Positions 23,615-27,535 of a DNA stretch of 27,535 nucleotides are shown in pieces. A model generated the notes under the pieces. It ran no database searches. It saw only the letters and a program-made list of their open reading frames with translations, and was not told the DNA's origin. The translations under genes were made by a program, and so were the position numbers. The DNA is from Dethiobacter sp. (GTDB taxonomy: Bacteria; Bacillota_D; Dethiobacteria; Dethiobacterales; Dethiobacteraceae), in contig JAGXSQ010000100.1 of NCBI GenBank assembly GCA_018333395.1, positions 1 through 27,535 of the forward strand, read 5' to 3'. Each line of letters begins with the position of its first letter. Position 1 is the first letter of the stretch.

Positions 23615-23641
23615 ACAAAAACCCTCCTCTTTGAAGGAGAG
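23615..23641 (-). terminator. Intrinsic terminator after rpmF
   Basis: Minus-strand CTCTCCT pairs with AGGAGGG (7 bp, 6-base loop, two G-T pairs possible), followed by TTTTTGTT. It lies 20 bases past the rpmF stop and upstream of plsX, so yceD-rpmF and the fab genes are partly uncoupled. Confidence 0.7.
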
Positions 23642-23661
23642 TAAAACTGTCTTGCTGACCT

Positions 23662-23838
23662 CTATTCTGTTTCTACAGCTTCCCTTCCCTTGTAGTGGCC
23701 ACAGTGTACACAAACCCGGTGGGGCAATTTAGGTTCATGACACTGGGGGCAAGAAATCAGCCCTGGTACAGTCAGTTTCCAGTGTGTTCTACGTTTAAGT
23801 TTTCTAGCTTTGGACGTTCTTCGCTTTGGAACCGCCAT
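23662..23838 (-). CDS. rpmF: 50S ribosomal protein L32
   Basis: L32, 58 residues, found by direct translation of the minus strand. The protein starts [20 protein letters not shown] and carries a zinc ribbon with Cys30, Cys33, Cys43 and Cys46 (CPQC ... CVHC), so it is the zinc-binding form. ATG 23838 comes only two bases after the yceD stop, and its GGAGGTG Shine-Dalgarno lies in the last yceD codons, indicating coupled translation. The order yceD-rpmF-plsX-fabH is also that of E. coli. Confidence 0.97.
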   Translation of the reverse strand: MAVPKRRTSKARKLKRRTHWKLTVPGLISCPQCHEPKLPHRVCVHCGHYKGREAVETE

Positions 23839-23840
23839 TG

Positions 23841-24323
23841 TTACACCTCCTCGTGCTGCTGCTCTGACAGTAATTTTTTAAGAATCGACAACCGATGGTC
23901 CACTGGCGTCTCATAACAGTCGCATCGCTGCTCGTTTTGGTTCGTGCCGCAGGAGACGCACAATCCCAGACAGGAAGACCGACAAAGCGGTTTCAGCGGA
24001 AACACACCAAAATAATGTTCCCTGACCAGGTCAGACACGTCCAAAGTAGATATCTCTTCAACTTGCACTTCTTCCTCAAAACAGCCTTCCAGCGGACAAA
24101 GAAACTGTTGCAAGCAACGGCTGCACGCCAGAACCACTTTTGTACGCAGGCTTCCTTGCAGCAAAACGCTCCCGTTATGATAGGTAGCCACTAGGCACAC
24201 GAACACCTGCCCCGTAAACCGCACCCCTTCCTCAAGCAAGTCCAGAGTTTCGGCAGACGCATCAAGTTCAAAGACCATCGGCTCACCGGGCGTTTCTTTC
24301 AGTTGCTCAACGGGAATCTGCAT
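23841..24323 (-). CDS. yceD: DUF177 protein YceD (YlbN)
   Basis: YceD/YlbN family protein, always near rpmF; E. coli YceD is linked to 23S rRNA or ribosome assembly, otherwise poorly defined. 160 residues from ATG 24323. Segments are [32 protein letters not shown] (about residues 64-74), and a second C-terminal Cys cluster ([23 protein letters not shown] split over about 20 residues) that probably binds zinc. The frame is open to 24386, but that start lies in the -35 box of the promoter, so it cannot be used from that transcript; GTG 24338 remains possible. The Shine-Dalgarno is poor for ATG 24323. Confidence 0.93.
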   Translation of the reverse strand: MQIPVEQLKETPGEPMVFELDASAETLDLLEEGVRFTGQVFVCLVATYHNGSVLLQGSLRTKVVLACSRCLQQFLCPLEGCFEEEVQVEEISTLDVSDLVREHYFGVFPLKPLCRSSCLGLCVSCGTNQNEQRCDCYETPVDHRLSILKKLLSEQQHEEV

Positions 24324-24357
24324 CGCGACAATACGCACCTCGCTTGCGCTATTGCCT

Positions 24358-24386
24358 ATTATATAGAGCCTTAACTTTTTTGTCAA
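24358..24386 (-). promoter_or_regulatory. Perfect-consensus sigma-A promoter of yceD-rpmF
   Basis: Minus-strand TTGACA (24381-24386), 17-bp spacer, TATAAT (24358-24363): both boxes and spacing match the vegetative consensus exactly. The predicted start is about 24351, giving a leader of about 28 bases. It is the strongest promoter visible in this window. Confidence 0.92.
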
Positions 24387-24441
24387 GAATTAACGATAGT
24401 AGGCAAAAACGTCTTTTTTCTTAGCATTCCGCCAGTTTTCG

Positions 24442-25440
24442 CTATATTCCCCCGTTCAAGCTGTAAAGAAAGTCCAGTGCCTCTGCCAAGGTTGAAACGG
24501 GGATAATTTTGACCCTTTGGCCAGCTGTGACAGCCTCTTCATAGTTGCCCTGCGGCACCAAAAAAAATTCCGCCCCGGCCGCTGCTGCTGCCGCTACCTT
24601 CTGGCGCACCCCGCCAACAGGGCCTATCTGCTCCTGAAGATTAATGGTCCCTGTTCCGGCAATGAGGCGTCCGGCAGTGAGCTTTTGCGGATCGAGCTGG
24701 TCCAGGATTTCCAGAACAAACATTAACCCGGCCGATGGGCCGGTAATCTCCTTAGCATCAATGGTAACGTCAAGCGGTAGTACCGGCTGCCAGTTAAGCG
24801 TCTGCACTAGGACACGAAGGGCCGCCTTCTCCACACGCTCCGGGTGGCTCGCCGTCGAAATACTAACTGTCATCTCCCGCCCAGCGCGCGAAAGGTGTAA
24901 TGTTACCGGGTCGCCGATACGGCGCAACTGAACCATACTTACCAATTCATCGGCCAGAGATACAAAATGGCCGTCCACAGCCAAAACAATGTCTCCGGGG
25001 GCCAAAATTCCCTGTGCCGGGCTGTCTTCGCCAACTTCTACGACCTCCACCCCGTCACTTTTAATGGGCACATCAAGCCCCTTCCTCCTGAAAGCGATGA
25101 CACTGGCCAGGTTTTGGCTTTCATCCATCCAGCGACGCATCAAGTCGGTATACCTTTGCTCGTCCATACCGGGAGGAATAATCTGTCGGCTTGGCGCCAA
25201 GTCTACATTCCGGCTCAACAGCGCATAAAGAAAAAGCAGGGGAGAAGCGTTCTGCTGGCTGACCGTCACCAGGTAAAAGCGACCCTCTTCTTCTTTGGCC
25301 CCTCCTTCCACGGTAACCAGCCCGGCCAAGTTTTCGACAGAGCCGGGCCGCATCAGGATGTAACCCGTCCTGGCAAATAACAGCACACTGCTAACAAGCA
25401 GGATCACCACAATTTGGCGAATTCTCCTTACTATGTTCAT
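24442..25440 (-). CDS. ylbL: PDZ and Lon-type S16 membrane protease (YlbL/SepM family)
   Basis: Membrane-anchored serine protease. B. subtilis YlbL degrades the cell-division inhibitor YneA after DNA damage; streptococcal SepM processes a competence peptide. 332 residues from ATG 25440: transmembrane anchor about 9-30, a middle region, a PDZ domain about 128-195 (VEVVEVGEDSPAQGILAPGD), and an S16 Lon-like catalytic domain about 220-330. The catalytic dyad is Ser236 in ITGPSAGLMF and Lys281 in GGVRQKVAAA. ATG 25440 has AGAGGG upstream; an open frame further up to 25521 is inside ylbK. It overlaps the patatin gene by 50 bases. No gene for YlbM lies between it and yceD. Confidence 0.94.
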   Translation of the reverse strand: MNIVRRIRQIVVILLVSSVLLFARTGYILMRPGSVENLAGLVTVEGGAKEEEGRFYLVTVSQQNASPLLFLYALLSRNVDLAPSRQIIPPGMDEQRYTDLMRRWMDESQNLASVIAFRRKGLDVPIKSDGVEVVEVGEDSPAQGILAPGDIVLAVDGHFVSLADELVSMVQLRRIGDPVTLHLSRAGREMTVSISTASHPERVEKAALRVLVQTLNWQPVLPLDVTIDAKEITGPSAGLMFVLEILDQLDPQKLTAGRLIAGTGTINLQEQIGPVGGVRQKVAAAAAAGAEFFLVPQGNYEEAVTAGQRVKIIPVSTLAEALDFLYSLNGGI

Positions 25441-26230
25441 CACAGCCCTCTTTTCGCAATAGTTTCCGGATTTGTGGTAGCATCCCACGAGCCGCGTTCT
25501 CACCGGCAGCAATCGCCTCACGCGCCCGGTGAAAATGTCCAGGCGCCACTTCCTGCAACTGCGGACTGATTACCAGGTCCGCCTCGACTGCACTCCTGCG
25601 ACATAAGTCCCGATACATGATATCAAAGCACTGCGTAACTACATCGAAAATATGCTGTGCTTTGCCAGCATTAAGATAAACCCCGACGTCTACCGCAATG
25701 ACTACTCCGGCGCCTAATTCTCTGGCTGTGGGCGCAGGCACACGTTCCACCACGCAGCCATCTACCAACGTCTTGCCTTGGTGCTCTACCGGACAAAAAA
25801 TACCTGGTATAGCCGCAGAGGCCCGTACGGCCCTGGCAACCGCGCCTTCGGTAAGGACTACTTTCCCTCCGGTAGAAAGATCCGTGGCCACGACGGCCAG
25901 TGGCGTTGCCAAGTCTGCAAAGACCGCTCTCCGGGTCAGAATATGCAGTAGTTGTTCCAGTTTTTCTCCGGAAATCAGCCCTAGGCGCGGGAAGGTCAAA
26001 TCGACCCAGTGATTACGGTGCGTGTGCACCGCCAAGCGTTCCATCAGTCGCAGGCCCATCCCTGAACAATAAAAAGCGCCTATCACTGCGCCCATACTAG
26101 AGCCTACAACAAAATCTACGCCAATATTTTCTTCCGCCAGAACTTTTAAAACCCCAATATGGGCAAAACCACGTGCCGCCCCGCCGCCAAGAGCAAGGCC
26201 GACTTTTTTGGGCTGAATGTTCAGAGCCAT
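25391..26230 (-). CDS. ylbK: Patatin-like phospholipase (YlbK/RssA type)
   Basis: Cytoplasmic patatin-fold serine esterase; substrate unknown, possibly membrane lipids. 279 residues from ATG 26230. The oxyanion loop GGGAARGFAHIGVLKVL (15-31), nucleophile Ser45 in GSSMG (43-47), and the dyad Asp157 in LVDGCVVERVP are intact. Upstream AAGGTGTG serves as Shine-Dalgarno. Its 3' end overlaps the ylbL 5' end by 50 bases, long for an operon overlap. The ylbK-ylbL pair is conserved in Firmicutes. The C-terminal 17 or so residues are encoded in the overlap and may be dispensable. Confidence 0.93.
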   Translation of the reverse strand: MALNIQPKKVGLALGGGAARGFAHIGVLKVLAEENIGVDFVVGSSMGAVIGAFYCSGMGLRLMERLAVHTHRNHWVDLTFPRLGLISGEKLEQLLHILTRRAVFADLATPLAVVATDLSTGGKVVLTEGAVARAVRASAAIPGIFCPVEHQGKTLVDGCVVERVPAPTARELGAGVVIAVDVGVYLNAGKAQHIFDVVTQCFDIMYRDLCRRSAVEADLVISPQLQEVAPGHFHRAREAIAAGENAARGMLPQIRKLLRKEGCDEHSKENSPNCGDPAC

Positions 26231-26313
26231 CACACCTTACAAGCGGTCTAATCATGAGAAGGCAAATATATATATTACTATTCGGCCTTTATTTATGCCG
26301 CTAAGGAGGAACT
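26231..26313. promoter_or_regulatory. Divergent promoter region ylbK-ylbJ
   Basis: 83 bases separate the divergent starts. A perfect 12-bp palindrome AATATATATATT (26265-26276) lies in the centre. I cannot assign clear -35/-10 pairs; in B. subtilis ylbJ is under the mother-cell factor sigma-E, and I see no convincing sigma-E match. Confidence 0.3.
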
Positions 26314-27535
26314 ATGGTAAGGAAAAGACTCCCGAAAAGACAAATATCGCCGCCGCTTCTGGCGGCAGGTACCATCTTTCTAACCGCTTCTACGGTATTC
26401 TACCCCCAAGAAGCTTTTGATGCCGCTGTTAAAGGTTTGGATGTCTGGTGGAACATTGTTTTCCCCGCCCTGTTGCCTTTTTTCATCGGTTCAGAAGTAC
26501 TGATGGGCCTTGGTGTCGTCCACTTCATGGGTGTGCTGCTGGAACCTCTGATGCGTCCAGTCTTCAATGTCCCTGGTGCCGGCTCATTTGTCATGGCCAT
26601 GGGCCTGGCCTCCGGCTTTCCTATCGGTTCGATACTTTCAGCACGACTGCGGCGCGAAGAGCTATGCAGTAAGGTAGAAGGCGAGCGTCTGATGAGTTTT
26701 ACCAACACTGCCGACCCGCTGTTCATGTTTGGGGCCGTAGCCGTAGGTATGTTCGGGTATCCGCAGATAGGGATTACGATTGCCGCCGCACACTATCTGG
26801 CGAGTTTTACCACAGGCCTAGCTTTACGTTTTTATGGCCGCTCCCAGCCTAACACACCTGAAACTTTATCCTCAGGTAGCGTTTTCGGCAAAGCCTTCCT
26901 AGCCCTTTACAACGCCCGGGAAAAAGATGCCCGTCCCTTTGGTCAACTGCTGGGAGATGCCATACGCAACTCCGTCAATACCTTGCTTTTGATTGGCGGC
27001 TTTATCATCCTCTTTGCGGTCATCATCCGGATGATGACCGCCCTAGGCATTGTAGGCCTCCTGTCCCGGGTCCTCATGTTTGCCTTGGCGCCCTTTGGCC
27101 TTGACCCCCATCTGATACCGGCGCTAGTTAGCGGCCTGTTTGAGATTACCCTAGGCTCCCAGTTGGCCGCTCAAGCGCCGAACACCGTCCCCATGCTGCA
27201 AAAAGTAATGGTTGTCGGTGCGATTATTGCCTGGAGCGGCATTTCCGTCCATGCGCAAGTCGCCAGTTTTATCAGCGGCACGAAGATGAAAATGACGCCA
27301 TTCATTGTTTCCCGCTTTATCCATGCCGTACTAGCCGCTGCCTACACCTATATACTGATGGGACCTCTGTCACCCGTTCTCTCCCGTTACAGCGTCCCGG
27401 TATTTTTGCAAGTGGAACCCCACAGCGCGCCCACTTTTCTCTGGCAACACACCGCCCAGACAGGCTGGCGGTTTCTGCTGGCCTGCGCCCTGTTAACAGG
27501 CGCGGGACTGCTGGTCGGAGCATTGCGGCAGGCCA
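26314..27535 (+). CDS. ylbJ: Sporulation integral membrane protein YlbJ (3' end cut by window)
   Basis: YlbJ, required for spore cortex formation in B. subtilis and containing the nucleoside-recognition Gate domain; transported substrate unknown. The frame is open from ATG 26314 to the window end, 407 codons, already near the family's roughly 400-410. The start is preceded by TAAGGAGGA. Features are an N-terminal hydrophobic segment (about 15-31), then VWWNIVFPALLPFFIG, GLASGFPIGSILSARLRREELCS (Gate signature split across about 23 residues), SFTNTADPLFMFGAVAVGMFG, RNSVNTLLLIGGFIILFAVI, LFEITLGSQLAAQ and SGISVHAQVASFISG. It is divergent from ylbK instead of collinear as in Bacillus. Confidence 0.94.
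   Translation, partial: MVRKRLPKRQISPPLLAAGTIFLTASTVFYPQEAFDAAVKGLDVWWNIVFPALLPFFIGSEVLMGLGVVHFMGVLLEPLMRPVFNVPGAGSFVMAMGLASGFPIGSILSARLRREELCSKVEGERLMSFTNTADPLFMFGAVAVGMFGYPQIGITIAAAHYLASFTTGLALRFYGRSQPNTPETLSSGSVFGKAFLALYNAREKDARPFGQLLGDAIRNSVNTLLLIGGFIILFAVIIRMMTALGIVGLLSRVLMFALAPFGLDPHLIPALVSGLFEITLGSQLAAQAPNTVPMLQKVMVVGAIIAWSGISVHAQVASFISGTKMKMTPFIVSRFIHAVLAAAYTYILMGPLSPVLSRYSVPVFLQVEPHSAPTFLWQHTAQTGWRFLLACALLTGAGLLVGALRQA

Noticed and set aside
26234..26313. Sigma-E or sigma-F/G promoter for ylbJ or ylbK
   Set aside because: Only loose resemblance at single boxes with wrong spacing; not enough to call.
26400..26726. 108-residue minus-strand ORF
   Set aside because: Antisense to ylbJ, whose membrane-protein frame is well supported; no independent start signals.
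1..27535. Mobile elements, CRISPR arrays, tRNA/rRNA genes, phage or defence genes
   Set aside because: I looked for transposase and integrase motifs, regularly spaced repeats and tRNA-like cloverleafs on both strands and saw none; gene content is almost entirely core.

Overview
The window looks like a core chromosomal segment of an endospore-forming, low-copy-mobile-element Firmicute (Bacillota, probably an anaerobic Clostridia-type lineage with moderate to high G+C). The evidence is the co-occurrence of SpoVS, YlbJ, a SleB/CwlJ-type cell-wall hydrolase, YlqF/RbgA, YlxM, FabK and an SRP-smc block in Firmicutes order. I see no transposases, integrases, CRISPR arrays, tRNAs, rRNAs or phage genes. 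Species cannot be named from sequence inspection alone.

Layout. Positions 1-1424 (minus) hold the 5' nine-tenths of a ComM/YifB-type Mg-chelatase-like ATPase, which has a sigma-A promoter with a LexA-box-like palindrome in its spacer. Divergent from it are yqeY (1571-2005) and an unrecognised small exported CXXC protein (2109-2537). A perfect 36-bp palindromic terminator at 2551-2586 separates these from a convergent, secreted SleB-type hydrolase (2598-3401). Its leader is a recognisable c-di-AMP (ydaO/yuaA-class) riboswitch, with a promoter just upstream.

From 3731 to 26230 every gene is on the minus strand. Read 5' to 3' on that strand, the order is: ylbK-like patatin, ylbL/sepM protease; yceD-rpmF; plsX-fabH-fabK-fabD-fabG-acpP-fabF (fatty acid initiation and elongation); rnc-spoVS-smc-ftsY; an unrecognised polytopic membrane protein; ylxM-ffh-rpsP-khpA-rimM-trmD-rplS; lepB-rbgA-rnhB-yraN. 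The last gene, ylbJ (plus, 26314 to the end), is divergent and cut by the window edge.

The genes form a growth module. It makes the phosphatidic-acid precursor and acyl chains (PlsX, Fab enzymes, ACP), targets and processes membrane and secreted proteins (FtsY, Ffh, YlxM, LepB), and builds ribosomes and rRNA/tRNA (RpsP, RimM, TrmD, RplS, RbgA, RpmF, Rnc, KhpA). It also compacts the chromosome (Smc) and handles RNA/DNA hybrids (RnhB). Intrinsic terminators after rpmF, spoVS, rplS and yraN, and internal promoters before yceD, spoVS and rplS, cut the apparent superoperon into smaller units.

I did not find an obviously new multi-gene system. The best candidates for undescribed biology are the 386-residue membrane protein wedged between ftsY and ylxM, the exported 142-residue CXXC protein, and several regulatory elements: the riboswitch, the LexA-like box, the sigma-H-like spoVS promoter, and a promoter that overlaps the ylxM start codon.
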